From the NCBI RefSeq assembly GCF_041146395.1, contig NC_091002.1:10286501-10350500 (forward strand): DNA of 64,000 nucleotides, read 5' to 3'. This stretch comes from Eulemur rufifrons. Its lineage: Eukaryota > Chordata > Mammalia > Primates > Lemuridae. Positions 45,345 to 56,689 of the stretch are shown here, one piece after another. The position numbers were made by a program, and so were the translations under genes. Under the pieces are notes generated by a model. It was not told where the DNA came from and searched no databases. It saw only the letters and a program-made list of their open reading frames with translations. Position 1 is the stretch's first letter. Each line of letters begins with the position of its first letter.

Positions 45345-45530
45345 ATGGTGAGGAGGATGATGAAGATGATAGCCAACATTTCCTGAGCACTCACAATGAG
45401 TTAGGCTCCATTCCCATGGCCAGGCACAGAGAGGTGGTGCTGTGCGTGCGAGGCTGCACAGCTGGCAAAGGGTGAAGCTGGGGTCTGCTTACAGGCAGTC
45501 TGGCTCAGAGCTGATGTGGCAAACGCTAGA
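45345..45530 (-). repeat. MIR SINE, antisense
   Basis: 'gatagccaacatttcctgag', 'cactcacaatgagttaggct', 'ggccaggcacagagaggtgg' and 'caggcagtctggctcagagc' are antisense MIR, preceded by a GAT-rich run. Confidence 0.85.
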
Positions 45531-45679
45531 CAGACCCCGCAGCACGGGGGTGGTGTTTGCAGGCACGTCTCCTCACGTGTGTGCGGCGTCCCTGATTGAA
45601 CTGTAAAATCCAGGCCTCTCGGTACGAGAGTTAGTGAGATAAGTTCTGGCTATGTTCTCCGTTTTTGATGATCGCTGCA

Positions 45680-46165
45680 GGTCCTTTTGCTATGTAATAA
45701 ATAACACCAAAGTATAGAGACTTAAAACAATGACTTTATCTTTTTTAAGGTTTTGTGGATCAGAGCTCAGGAAGGGCTTGGCTGAGCTGATCTTTGGGTC
45801 TCACAGACAAGTGTCAGTGGGGCTTGCAGATATTTGGGGGCTTTGCTGGGCTGGAGTCCAGGGTAGCTTCCTCATGTGGTTGTCACTTGGGAAGCTGAGC
45901 CAGTTGTCGGTCAGAGCGTCCACGGGTGGCCTCTTCGGTTTGGTGGTGATGGTGGTCCTGGAGTTGATGCTGTGAACATCTCAGGGGACCAGGGGGGAGC
46001 CACAGGGCCTTTTCTGACTTGGCCTTGGCAGTTACATGGCCTTTCTTCCGCTGTGTTCCGTTAACAAGTGGGTCCCTGAGGGAGCCCAGGTTTAAGGGGA
46101 GGGATGTACACCCCTCCTGTGGGAGGGATACTAAAGAATTTGCAGAAATATATCTTCTGCACATT
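45680..46165 (-). mobile_element. MLT1-type (MaLR) LTR, antisense
   Basis: 'gtaataaataacaccaaagt', 'gacttaaaacaatgacttta', 'ggatcagagctcaggaaggg', 'ttaaggggagggatgtacac' and 'agggatactaaagaatttgc' follow the order of the MLT1-type LTR seen in sense at 10852. Confidence 0.75.
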
Positions 46166-46549
46166 TATAAATGTTTTGCTGGAAACTTGGGAGAGGCCAA
46201 CCAGATACCGTTTTAAGCCCCAGGCGAATCCAGTTTTATCATAATGTTTAGGGGAAGGATAATCTCCCTGCTGGTGCCTGTCTGTGTGACCCTGGTGTGC
46301 TCCCAACGGCGAAAGGCAGCAGAGTGCAGGCCATACCAAGGGGGCTCCAGGCCCACACCAGATATTCTCGCAGAATCCAGAAGAAGGTCCAAATGGTCCT
46401 CAGCCTAGCACGTGGGGGCGTGGTCTAGACAAGGATTCCTGGGATTTAACTGATTGGCTGTGTCTGGGGTGGACCAGAGACTCAGCACTGTAACAAGCTG
46501 CGGGTGCTGCTGGGCCACTGAGCAAACCTCGAATAGAAAGGGACTAATC
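46166..46549. other. Unassigned sequence
   Basis: No family or gene recognised. Confidence 0.4.
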
Positions 46550-46760
46550 CAGGGGTCGGCCAACCAGGCCTTAGAGGCTAAATCTTGCCAGTGGCATGTT
46601 TTGTGTGGGCCATGGCTAAGAATGAATGGGTTTTTACATTGTTAAAGAATTAAAAAAAAAAAATAAAAAACAAGAATATGTAAACAGAGACTGTAGGTGG
46701 CCTGCAAAATCCAAAATATTTGCTATATGTCTTTTTACAGGAAAAGTTTGCTGATCCCTG
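46550..46760 (+). mobile_element. hAT-Charlie-type MITE with inverted termini
   Basis: Left end 'caggggtcggccaaccagg' pairs with right end 'aagtttgctgatccctg'. Between them lie 'gtttttacattgttaaagaa' and 'tggcctgcaaaatccaaaat'. Flanking 8-mers agree at five of eight positions, as expected of an aged 8-bp hAT TSD. Confidence 0.85.
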
Positions 46761-47097
46761 ATCTAAGCCTTACAGAGTTGGCTCTGGGCTGGAGATGTGG
46801 CTTCTCTGCTCTTCTGTTTGTCCCAGCTCCTACAAGCAGTATGACACCTTAGTCCTGGACCCTTGTCACCCTCTACTTTAGGCTACCCACTCATGGATGG
46901 CTGGCAGACCCCTCTCCATGACCCTTGAACTTTCACCCCTCGGATCTGTCCTGCCCAGAAGCCTCCCTGAGCCTTCAGTGGGAGTGTCCACCATGCAGCT
47001 CCCCCTGGTGCTGGAAGGGGGCTGGGCTGGGGGTGGGGGTCTGTGGATCCCCAGAGAACATTAATTTCCTACACATACCTCTCCTACATGTAGGTGT
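46761..47097. other. Unassigned sequence
   Basis: No family or gene recognised. Confidence 0.4.
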
Positions 47098-47568
47098 GGT
47101 AGTTTTCAAACAAGGTCCCCAAATTCTCTGATATTCCTCCCACTGCGGGTAGGCCTTTGTTCCCTCCCCTTGAACTTGGTTCTACGACTACTCAACCAAA
47201 AGAACAGCTGAGATGACACAGTGCCAGGTTCCAGGTCCAGGTAGCTTCTTCTCCCTGTCTCTTGGGATGCCCCCTATAGGAATCCAGCGGCCATGCTGTG
47301 GGAAAGCCCAAGTGGCGAAGGAGAGTCAAGGTCTCCGGCCACAGCCTGGCTGAGCTCCCAGCTGACAGGCAGCCCCACCTGGGAACATATTACACTAGAT
47401 CCTCTGCCCCCAGTAAGCTGTCCACCCTAACCCCCCATAGGGCAGAGATCAACTATCCCACCTCATCCTGCCCACACTGTAGATTTGTGAGCAAAATAAC
47501 TGATGCAGTTGTTTTAAACCACTAAGTTTTGGGGTGTTTTGCTAAGCAGAAATTGATAACTGGGAGAT
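47098..47568 (+). mobile_element. MLT1-type (MaLR) LTR
   Basis: 'cttgaacttggttctacgac', 'gaacagctgagatgacacag', 'agatttgtgagcaaaataac', 'gttgttttaaaccactaagt' and 'aagcagaaattgataactgg' follow the layout of the 10852 copy. Confidence 0.75.
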
Positions 47569-49079
47569 CTACCATGAAAGATCAGTTGTGTCTTTCTCTG
47601 CCTGGGCTTATATGTCCAAAGATCTCAACTATTCTCCTAGCCCCGAGATGTGTCAGGGCCCAGGAAACTTAGGGTGACAGAGGAAAAAACATAAACCTGT
47701 CCTGCAACAGCTGGGTGGGAGGGTTGCTTTGAGATTACCCACACAAGTTTGGTAATTTCCCACCTGATTTTGGGCTGCCTTACTCCACAGGTATCATTAT
47801 TCAAAGGTAAGTAGAAAATATATTTGTCATAACACAAGGCAAAATAATCACCCAACAATATGCGACTTTGGATAGAAAGTATTAGGGGAGATTCTATCTA
47901 CCAGCATTCCCCACTAGCAGCAAATAATTCAATGTGAATTGCTTTCCTCTTACAAATGGACTTGTATAATGGTTTTTTTCCTCTAGTGTTGGAGGATTTG
48001 GGGTATGCTTGCTCACATCCTAATGTTCTTTGCCCTAAAGCTGCCCCTTAGGAATTCCTTTGCAGGAGGTCTATTGTAGATACATCTTGAGGGTGTGTTT
48101 ACAGCTCACAGTGAATTCCTTAAACTACCCTCCCTCATCCACAAGTGTCAGCTGTGACAGCCATATCTGCACATTATAATCCCTCCTCTCAGGGCACAAT
48201 TGATCGGATTGTGGGGGTGTATATACGTGGGGCAGGGGGTGGGCGTTGGACCCCGACTACTCTCTGTCTCTGAGGGTGGCAGCAAAGTTGGGAAAGCCAG
48301 AAGGCTCAAAGCATAGGGAACAGCTGATGTGCAGGGAGAGCAGCAGGTCCCGGGACGAAGAGAGACTCCTGCCGTTCCAGGGCTCTCCAGGGCTCCGTTT
48401 CAGCCCTTCCCGGGTCCTGACTGCCATTCTCTCTCAGGGCTCCCTGGATCCTGGTGATGAGCCTTCTGTGTCACTTATGCTGTCTGAGTCCATTTCTGTT
48501 ATTTTGTACCACGTTGTAATGTACAGAACTGCTGTCCTGGGGGTCACAATGCTTGATTTATAGATGTAAGATGGGCCATGAGATGTGATCTGAGACCACA
48601 CTGGACCATATTTTCTGAGCCCTTGGCTAGGCTTAGAGGAAACAGAAATGAGCAGCAAAGGGCGTCACTCGTGTGGCTTCATCTGCCCAGGCCATGTGAG
48701 TCTGCAGAGAATTGCATTATGGGAGAATCTCAGGCCCCTCACAGGACAGGTACCATGGCAACCATGGATGCCAGGTCCTCTGTGGATCAAACATCAATAC
48801 TTTTACTTCCAAACAAGGAAGAAAATAAAAAAGCCACCATGTTAGGTTTCTCCCTTCAAAGGTTATTTTTTTCTATTGAAGGAAAAATAACAACAAAATT
48901 ACAGAATTCTTCTTTTATAAAGCAGATTTAGGGGCATATAGTAACTTTCGATCAAAGTAGAGAGGTCCAAATAAAAACACAAAAATGTGACTAAAACTTT
49001 GAGACTATCAATCGGGGACCTAGTAACAATTTTACTTAAGATGCCATCAGTGCCAAGGGCAGTGGCTGAATGAGACATT
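47569..49079. other. Unassigned sequence
   Basis: No confident family. 48190-48510 ('gatgagccttctgtgtcact') may be an old LTR. Open frames of 105 and 117 codons show no domain. Confidence 0.35.
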
Positions 49080-49575
49080 GATCAATTTACCAAGCATTTG
49101 ATTATCGAGTGCCCAGTATGTCACAGGTGCTAACCAGGACAAGGGAGTAGTAAAGTGTGCAAGAGCCGAGTCTCTGCCATGCACTCGATTCTGGAGAATC
49201 TCATCTTCAACCAGCAGTCTCAACAAAAATGCAGGTATCTGCCCTCCCACTGCTGGGAGCTTGGGTGGGCAAAGGGCATTGTGAGACACTGCCATGCCCT
49301 CAGTGGGATAAGACAGCGTATATAAAATGATATGCTTCAGCACAGAGTGGTGCCCCCACAGTCCTTGTGGACGGTGCTGGTAAGGCCTGTCTCTGACTCA
49401 AGAGAGAGGGCCCCCGGGGGCTGGACTGATGTGGGAAGCTCTCCTGGAGCAGGCAACGCTCGACTTGTTCCCTAAATGAGAGCTTGTTACTGGGTGGAGA
49501 GATGTAGGGAAAGTGTTCAAAGGGGCGGGGCGGGGGGTAGCAGTGTAAGCAAAGGTGTTGGTGACACATGACACA
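49080..49575 (-). mobile_element. L2 LINE 3' region, antisense
   Basis: 'accaagcatttgattatcga' and 'gtgcccagtatgtcacaggt' are the antisense L2 3' end; 'agctctcctggagcaggcaa' and 'gcagtgtaagcaaaggtgtt' are upstream L2 text. The stretch between is diverged. Confidence 0.65.
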
Positions 49576-49999
49576 GTCATCTCTGTCTTAGTGGCTGATT
49601 GGCTGGATCCCTGGACTGGGAAACCAGGCCGGGTGTGGATCGTAGAGACCCCGGAGGCTCAGAGGGCTGGATGTTGCTCTGAGGGAATGGGACGTCATAT
49701 GACCGCCATATGACCTTTTGGAATAGGGAGGGGTACATACAAAGCGTTGCTTTGTAAAACTTGTTCCTCCAGGAGTTGGCAGAGTGAGAGAAGCGCTGGA
49801 GGATGGAATGTGGAAATCCCAGTGACTGAGAGCCCGACTGGGAGGCTGTGGAACCGCAAGTGGACCTAGCCTGAGCCAGTCCCTGCTCAGACACCAAGCA
49901 GTGTCCAGGAAATGGCGTTGAGCTGTAACCACGCAAGTGGAGAGACGAAGGCAGATATGTCACCAAGAGGTTCAGGAGCCCGACTGTCAGATCTCACAA
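49576..49999. other. Unassigned; may be the left part of the following LTR
   Basis: No clear family. The 129- and 114-codon minus frames overlap each other and show no domain. Confidence 0.35.
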
Positions 50000-50257
50000 G
50001 GGGGAAGAGCAGTGCTGCAGATGCGGTGGGTGCCCTGCCCACCAGCACCACGCTCTTCGGTGTGCTCTGAGGGCGTCCTACCGCAAGTACCTCCGATCGC
50101 CACCCGAGGGCGCTCTCTGGAGTGCTTGTCAAAACCGGGTCGGCGGGAAGTTAATGTCCCGGATGACGATGGTGTCTGGGGTCACCTTCCAAATAAACCG
50201 CTTAGATTCAGATGCTCAGTTCAGGGTCTGTTTCTGGAGGATCCCAACCTAAGACAA
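50000..50257 (+). mobile_element. LTR 3' end
   Basis: 'accttccaaataaaccgctt' provides an AATAAA, followed by 'tcagttcagggtctgtttct' and 'ggaggatcccaacctaagac', the typical end of an old LTR group. CpG density is above the surroundings. Confidence 0.55.
50100..50113 (+). promoter_or_regulatory. CTCF-motif-like sequence
   Basis: 'ccacccgagggcgc' agrees with the CTCF core CCASYAGRKGGCRS at 13 of 14 positions (C for A at position 6). Only a motif match; occupancy cannot be judged from sequence. Confidence 0.35.
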
Positions 50258-50323
50258 GGGGATTAAAACCAGACACTTTGGTATTTTGCATCTAGACATT
50301 CTCCTCTAACATTAGGCAAATTT

Positions 50324-50664
50324 TTATTTCAGAATATTATGGGGTACAAACATTTTGGTTACATAAATTGCTTTTGTGCAGTTTTGAGTTAAAGTTATGT
50401 GTGCCCATCCCCCAGATAGTGTGCATTGTATCCATTAGGTGTGAATTTACCCATCCCCTCCTCCCCCCTCCCACCTACTTGGTTTCCAATGAATGTTCTT
50501 TCCATAGTGTTGATCGATTAGTTCCAGTTTAATGATGAGTACATGTGGTGTTTGTGTTTCCATTCTTGTGGTGCTTCACTTAAAAGAATGGTCTCCAATT
50601 CCATCCAGGTTAGTACAAGAGGTATCAGTTCACCATATTTTTTTTTTTTATGGCTGAGTAGTAC
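50324..50664 (-). mobile_element. Young L1 3' end with perfect 16-bp TSD
   Basis: TSD 'aacattaggcaaattt' is identical at 50308-50323 and 50665-50680. The insert is antisense L1: 3' terminus 'tatttcagaatattatgggg', C-rich 'cccctcctcccccctcccac', 'tgagtacatgtggtgtttgt', then the last ORF2 codons (minus-strand YYSAIKKKN near 50640). Truncated at the 5' end just inside ORF2. Confidence 0.96.
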
Positions 50665-50680
50665 AACATTAGGCAAATTT

Positions 50681-52499
50681 GAATCACTTCTCTTTGGACC
50701 CTGAGCTTCGGTTGTTTGCCATTCAGGGACTCTATGGGTCTACTCGTCCAGATGTAGACAAGTTTCTGCTGGCTTGCTCCATGATGTCCCACAAGTCCCT
50801 TGCCCACTCTGGGCCACCACTCTCCTTTGAGTGTTGTGATGTCTTCAGCTTTCTATAATATTAATTGGGAGATGCAGGGACTTGCCATGAGAATCAGTTT
50901 TGCACTGTGTGGTAGCTCTGTGGATGGAAGAGGGCGCATGGCTGCTGTGTGGCATTTGGAGACAGGGCCAGATCTAGGGATGGAGGGTAGGTGGCAGCAA
51001 AGTCCTGGTCATATCAGTTGGAACCTAACGCCTCCTTTCCTCAATGTGTTGGGGATGAATTTCAGGCTCTCCACTCCAGGGGTCTGAAAGTCTTTTTCTA
51101 GTCATGACTCAGTTCTCCAACAAGCTGACAACCCCAGCCTTGAACCCAGCACCCTCCAAAGCCATATTGCTTCTGAAACTGTTCACATAGTCAAGTTTGA
51201 AAATTTAAAGCAAGCAAAGGATGATTCCAATAAAAGCAAATTAGAGAGGACTTTCAGGTTTTAGAAATCCATTCATCTGTACTTCTGAGGCCAATAATTA
51301 TAGTGCATGTGAGTAAATGTAATTTAACTCTCTTTTCTCAACTCCCCTGAGTGGCTCCTTGGAGAGGGAAGTCAATGGGACTGAAATGGTTTCTAATAAT
51401 TGGTCTCAAAGTAGACAATGTAGCCCAGGCCAGAGGAACTATCAAATACCAAATGGGCATCAAAGAAGTCAGACAAGATGTAAATATGGATTTTGAAGAT
51501 CAAAAATAATTCTAAGTAACCAGAAGCATTAGTATAGTCCTTTTTGGGGTAACACAGTTAACTGCTGAAAGACCTATGGGGCGTTTTTCTTAGGCAATTT
51601 TAGTACCAACGATGTTTTGAAGTCTCTCTGTAAGGTCATAGTCGAGCTCAGATCTCAGCTTGAATGTCTAAAATGGACATTTGTGACTACAGACATCAGC
51701 ATGAAATCTTCTCTATTTCTTTTTTATGCTCCCTCTGGAACTATGGTTATTGAAAAGGTGACTTTGAGGACAAATTTACAGCAGCAACATAAATAATCGT
51801 CCCTCCACAATTAGCTTTTGTAATGAGTCAAGGGGTCCTGACAGCCTTTTCCATCCCCGAGATCCCAGAGGAGTCAGAGAAGTTGTTTAGCACCAGTCGT
51901 TCTCGGTAATGTGCTGGGGAGATGAAGAGCCCCTCCTTGGGGTGGTGAGAGCCTCTGATGAAGGGATGAAAAGGACTTATCCGGGAGAGGCAGGGGGTTG
52001 GAGAAAGGCACCAGAATGAGCACATCTGTGAATCATACTCCCTTCTGCACTAGATCTCTAGAAATTGTAGAAAAGACATAAAACACATCCTGTACAGCTC
52101 TGGAAAATTGGATGTCTTACCTTTCTTGGATCTGAAATTACGATGAAGGCATGAAAGCTAGAAGGGAGATGAAATCAGGTTAAAAGTGGAGTTCACCAAT
52201 CAAAACATGTGCAGGTGAGTTCTTCATAAGGTGGGAGCAGTCTAGGGTGTTGCATGAGAGCTCGAGGAGAGCTCCAAGCTCGTGGTTGTGGATGTGGAGA
52301 GTAAGAGGGGCTGCCTAGGTTCACCTGTCCAGGTGATTGATGTACTACTGGAGCAGCCAGGTAGGTTGCCACCTATGTGTGGAGGCATTTTTCCCCAGGT
52401 AGGAGCAGGAAGCAGGGGTACTTAGGAAAGAAAGGCGGGGCAGGTACCACGTAGCTACTGATGTTAGGGGTTGGCAAACTACTGACACATCCAAGATAA
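50681..52499. other. Unassigned sequence
   Basis: The longest stretch here without a recognised repeat. No exon, domain or RNA gene is visible; frames stay below 100 codons. Confidence 0.4.
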
Positions 52500-53314
52500 C
52501 ATCTTGATAAAAGCATCTACCAAACACTAAAGCATTTCCATCAAATCTGGAAACAAGATAGCACAAAGACCACTGCTATTCAACATTATACTAGAGGCCA
52601 GTGCAATGAAAGGTGAAAATGAGATATTTGGAGATGATATGATTATCTAGAAAACCTAAGAAAATCAAGTGACAAATTATTAGAATTTAGATTTCTGTAA
52701 ATAAGTCTGATATAAGATCAACATAAAAAAATCAAAAGATTTTTCAAACATTAGCAAAAATAAATTAGAAACGTAATACAAAATCGGATTAATTAGCCAC
52801 AAAACTATAAAATGCCTAATAAATGTAACAACAAATGTGCAAGATCTACATGAAAAAAATTATAAATCCTTATTAAATGTCACCAGTAGAAATCTAAGCG
52901 AAGAGCTATACTATGTTTCTATACTATATATTTCTAAATTCTCACTAAATTAATCCAGAAAATACAGGTGGGATATTTAAAAAAGTATAGAATGAGTAGA
53001 ATGAGTTGGCCAATTTCTTTGTAAGAAGAGCATTAAGGAGTTTTTGTCTTACTAGATATTAAAATATATCATGAAGCCACCTACAACAAATTAAAAGCCA
53101 AATGTACAAGTTGTAACTATAAGTTGTAACATCAAAACAAAAACTTGTATATGGCACATGGTGGTATAAAACCATATATTACAACCACATACACAACCAG
53201 AATATATTTGCGACATTTGGGAGTTAAATGGTTATAAAAATGAATATAGCTGAATTACAAAATTATTATACACTCTGAAGTACAGATGCAATATTTTATA
53301 GTGTATTTCTCTAC
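52500..53314 (+). mobile_element. Old L1/HAL1-type ORF2 fragment, sense
   Basis: 'aagaccactgctattcaaca', 'ttatactagaggccagtgca', 'atttggagatgatatgatta' and 'gaagccacctacaacaaatt' correspond to the stretch from RT motif B onward. 'ggagatgat' sits where the catalytic FADD lies, in the degraded form GDD. Heavily mutated. Confidence 0.8.
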
Positions 53315-53821
53315 TGCAGACTAAAATAAAATCTTAAGGCCCCTCACCAGCCAACTGAATGGATCCGTCTTGGCCAAGGGAACCCCAGCAATAAAAATCT
53401 TAAATCTGAGTTCCTTTAATTGAGGAGAAGAGAGATCAGACATGCTTAGTCATGCCCTGTACCTTTTGGAGTTATTCTTTGTAACAGTAAGATACAAAAT
53501 CATTAACAAGCCTAAGGCCATGTCAGGCAAAGGTTAAACCACACCTAAAGGTCATCAATTTACTTAACAGATCACTTGAGTCTCTGTATATGTCCAGTGG
53601 CTTGTCTCTGATTAATAGACTTCCTTATCTTAGCTTAAAACATTCCAAGCCTTTAGACAAAGCTTTATTTCTTTAACCAATTACAAATCAAAGAATCTTT
53701 AAACTTACCTATAACCTGTAAGCCCCTGCTTTGAGATGTCCTGCCTTTTTGGGCCAAACCAATGTACACCTTCCATGTATTGATTTATGACTTTACATGT
53801 AATTCCTGTCTCCCTGAAATG

Positions 53822-53830
53822 TATAAAACC
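53822..53830 (+). promoter_or_regulatory. LTR TATA-box-like motif
   Basis: 'tataaaacc' lies about 95 bp upstream of the LTR's AATAAA. This is the expected promoter position in an LTR; activity unknown. Confidence 0.5.
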
Positions 53831-53917
53831 AAAGGGTAACCTAATCATGGCAACACCACTTGCTCAAGGCTTCTTGTGCATGGCTCTCCAGGCCCTGGCA
53901 GCACATGTTCAGGTCAG

Positions 53918-53923
53918 AATAAA
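53918..53923 (+). terminator. LTR polyadenylation signal
   Basis: AATAAA followed by a T-rich stretch, at the R-region position of the solo LTR. Confidence 0.6.
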
Positions 53924-53975
53924 CCTCTTTAAATTATTTTGCAGAGTTGGAGTTCTTTTCTGTTGACATTATGCT

Positions 53976-54557
53976 TGATTTTATTCCCTCTACAAGGCTT
54001 CCATGAGTTTGTCCACTCTAGTAAGCTTAATACGAGCCAGTACATGAAACAGTTTCTCTAGGTGGATGCTGGTCTCATTTGGATAAAATGCCCAGACTTT
54101 CTGACTTTCGTCCCTCCGTAAGGTGCAGCAGGATGTGTGTGTGAGGCTTGTGTGGCCTTGTGGTGGTAAGGACGGGGGGAGGATTCATTTCTTGTCTTCT
54201 GGATCTTCCCTCGGGTTCACCACAGCTTGTGGATTAGTGACTGCGCAGGTACACTGGTCCCATGCCCAGCTGTTGCATTTCTGTTGGCACCTGCACCTGA
54301 GGTCCAGCTTGGGTCTGGTCTCTCTGCCAGCTTGGTCAATGCCTGTGGCCCTTTCCGGCTGGCCCAGCCCCACTGCTGCCCTCACATGGCCTCGCTGGAG
54401 GTCCACTGTGTCTCCCAGGCCCTGTGGCCCATCCTGCCCTCACCTGTGAGCTGCTTCCCCTCATCACAGTGGCCATTTGGTGTGCTCCTCTCTCGCCACC
54501 CAGGTACCTCTGTGCCCTCTCAGGGTGGCAGGGAGCTCTGAGTTCCATTAGTGCCAT
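53976..54557. other. Unassigned, GC-rich in its right half
   Basis: Frames of about 105 codons overlap in two plus frames and antisense at 54123-54557. No domain or splice architecture supports an exon. Confidence 0.35.
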
Positions 54558-54561
54558 ATGT

Positions 54562-54661
54562 AGGGGTGCCAGGTAAAATACAGGATGCCCAGTTAAATTA
54601 GAATATCAGATAAACAGCAAATAACATTTTAGTACATTAAGAAGTACATATAAGTATAATA
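54562..54661 (+). mobile_element. Palindromic MITE, left arm (second copy in window)
   Basis: 'gtgccaggtaaaatacagga', 'tgcccagttaaattagaata' and 'cagataaacagcaaataaca' match the MITE arm at 36274. The other arm is at 55271-55390. Confidence 0.8.
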
Positions 54662-55270
54662 TGTTGACCTAAAATGCAGAAGTTGAGGCAAAATTAATAT
54701 AAGTAGAGAGTTTATCTGGGTCAGGTTGAGGACTGCAACCCAGGCGCATAGGTTCAAGACGCCCCTAATATATCTTCCGATTAGCAGCAGTTACAAGTGG
54801 ATTATTTATTTGTTTGTTTGTTTGTTTGTTTTTACTAGTCAAGTGCAGCAGTGAGAAGAGGGCAAAGTAGTAGAACAAGGAGTTCAATCTGTAACTGACT
54901 GTGAACAGTCACGTGAGGTAACTCACCACCTTCGGAGCAGCCGCAAGTGGATCTTTGAAGGCAAAAAAAGGGGGACAGGGAGTGGACTGACACAAAGTGG
55001 TTTTTCAGGAATTCTCATTGGTTTACAGAAATAACATTGGTGAGTGATTGACTATATATTGTTAAGCTATGGGGTGTGGTGGGTTATCGTGGCCAGTGCG
55101 GCAGTATTAGGTTAATTTCTAGCTACCTGTGGGAATGGCAAGCAGTTTCAAGAGATGAACACAGAGCTCCGTGGAAGGGCGTAGGACATGATTGCTGTCT
55201 CATTTCAATATCTCTCTGGGCCTGATAATTAAAAGGACTTGCATTCCTCAGATAACGGTATTTTCTCAGT
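54662..55270 (-). mobile_element. LTR inserted in MITE, antisense
   Basis: Starts 'tgttgacctaaaatgcagaa', then 'gaggcaaaattaatataagt', 'tctgggtcaggttgaggact', 'ctcattggtttacagaaata' and 'atctctctgggcctgataat'. It looks like an old LTR of about 600 bp. It contains a (TTTG)n tract at 54805-54832. Class uncertain. Confidence 0.55.
54805..54832 (+). repeat. (TTTG)n microsatellite
   Basis: About six TTTG units, slightly imperfect at the left end. Confidence 0.9.
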
Positions 55271-55390
55271 TCCAAATATTGCATGTGTCGAATATTACAG
55301 GGGGCACAGTAACACTAAAAAAATCATTCACTATTTTTTTAAAATTCTAATTGGGCATCCCGTATTTTTATTTTCTAAATCTGTCAGCAC
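55271..55390 (+). mobile_element. Palindromic MITE, centre and right arm
   Basis: 'ccaaatattgcatgtgtcga' then 'ttctaattgggcatcccgta' and 'tttttattttctaaatctgt' are complementary to the arm at 54562. Confidence 0.8.
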
Positions 55391-56384
55391 GACGTGGGAG
55401 CCTGAGGCTGCTATGGGAGAGTTTAACGCAAGGCTTCCCTTTTTCTGCCCGGCTGCCAGACACCCTGGGTCGCCTGGGTGCTGCCCACCCCAGCTCGGGC
55501 TGGGGGCTGAGAGTGAGGCCGTCTCCTTCCACCGTCTGCACAAGAAGTGCAGATGAGGTTTTGCTGCTTTTTGCTTTCTCCTCAATGTATGCACGTGTCT
55601 CTACTCCTTTAACCCAGAGCAATTGAACTAGGACACAAACCTCTCTTTACTGGCTAGGGGACTGTCCCCTCTTCTCCTCCCTGTCTGCCTGGACTTCCCT
55701 TAAGTCCTCTAGGCTCTTGATATCTTAAAGGAGGGATATAAAGAAATTCAGAAATCCCATCCTCTCTCCACAAAGCCTGGATTTAGAGCCCGTTATCTTG
55801 CTGTGAATTCAAACCCTACTTTGACAGTCAGAAGCTGAATATTAATTCTTGGTATTATTCCAGTAGATAATTCTAAAACCCTTCACTGGTCCCCAACTCC
55901 AAGGGCAGCTGGCTTCCTTAGGCTGATGAGGGGAAAACCTGCCAAGGTATAATTTCCTGGAAGTTAGCTACATGAATTTAATGCAAATATAAAGTGAACA
56001 GGTGTCAAAGATTTTATTTAGCTCATTAATTATTGAAGGAGCCAGTCAGTTGTTAGAAGAGATTCAAATCAGCATTTGAGTTACAGAGAGTTATATTCTC
56101 TTTGGGACAAAATTCATTTGCATTGTTCAGGGCAGGGACCATTTATATACTGCTACCAGTTGTCTTCACTTTAGCTGTTGCCCCTGCTGGCATGTAAAAT
56201 AGACTAATCAATGGAAAGTCAATCAAAGGCACAGGCCCCTATAGAATCAGATCATTCCAGAAGGTCTCCTCCTCCCAGTGCCCAGCACTCTACTGAGAGA
56301 ACACCCACAGGTCTCTTCTGCCCATTTCCATGCCTTGGACAATTTTTTCCTGACAAAGTATAATCTCAAAAAAAGTTTAACTTG
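55391..56384. other. Unassigned sequence
   Basis: No family or gene recognised; frames near 55351-55626 are overlapping and antisense to each other. Confidence 0.4.
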
Positions 56385-56689
56385 TTACAATACTAAAAGG
56401 TAATAAATTGAAACAAGAGGAAATATAAATGATCAATAAATATAAGACTAAACCCTCAACCTCACAGCATGTTTGTGGAAAACATATTAAAACAACATAA
56501 CAGTTTTTATCAATTAATATCCAAGGTGGGGAAACAAAGATTCCCATGAGTTGATGTTGGAAATGTATGTTGGTTATACCTTTTTGGAGTACAATTTGGT
56601 AGTGTCTATTGAAATTTTAAGTGTGTGTGTCTTTGACCCAGAAATTTCACTTAAAGGTGTATCTTCCAGAGAAATATTCACAAACATGC
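56385..56689 (+). mobile_element. L1M-type 3' UTR, sense, first segment
   Basis: 'gttatacctttttggagtac', 'aatttggtagtgtctattga' and 'gacccagaaatttcacttaa' match the 3' UTR of old L1M elements. The following text ('aatagctaaaaactgaaaac') is found only at 58250, so this copy is split by the L2 between. Confidence 0.65.

Larger units (their letters stand above)
53315..53968 (+). mobile_element. Solo LTR with TATA and polyadenylation signals
   Basis: About 650 bp with TG...CA ends ('tgcagactaaaataaaatct' to 'tcttttctgttgaca'). Visible are a TATA-like 'tataaaacc' at 53822 and AATAAA at 53918-53923, spaced as in a retroviral U3-R-U5. 'gggccaaaccaatgtacacc' is typical of one ERV LTR group whose name I do not recall. 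No internal region or second LTR is seen. Confidence 0.75.
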
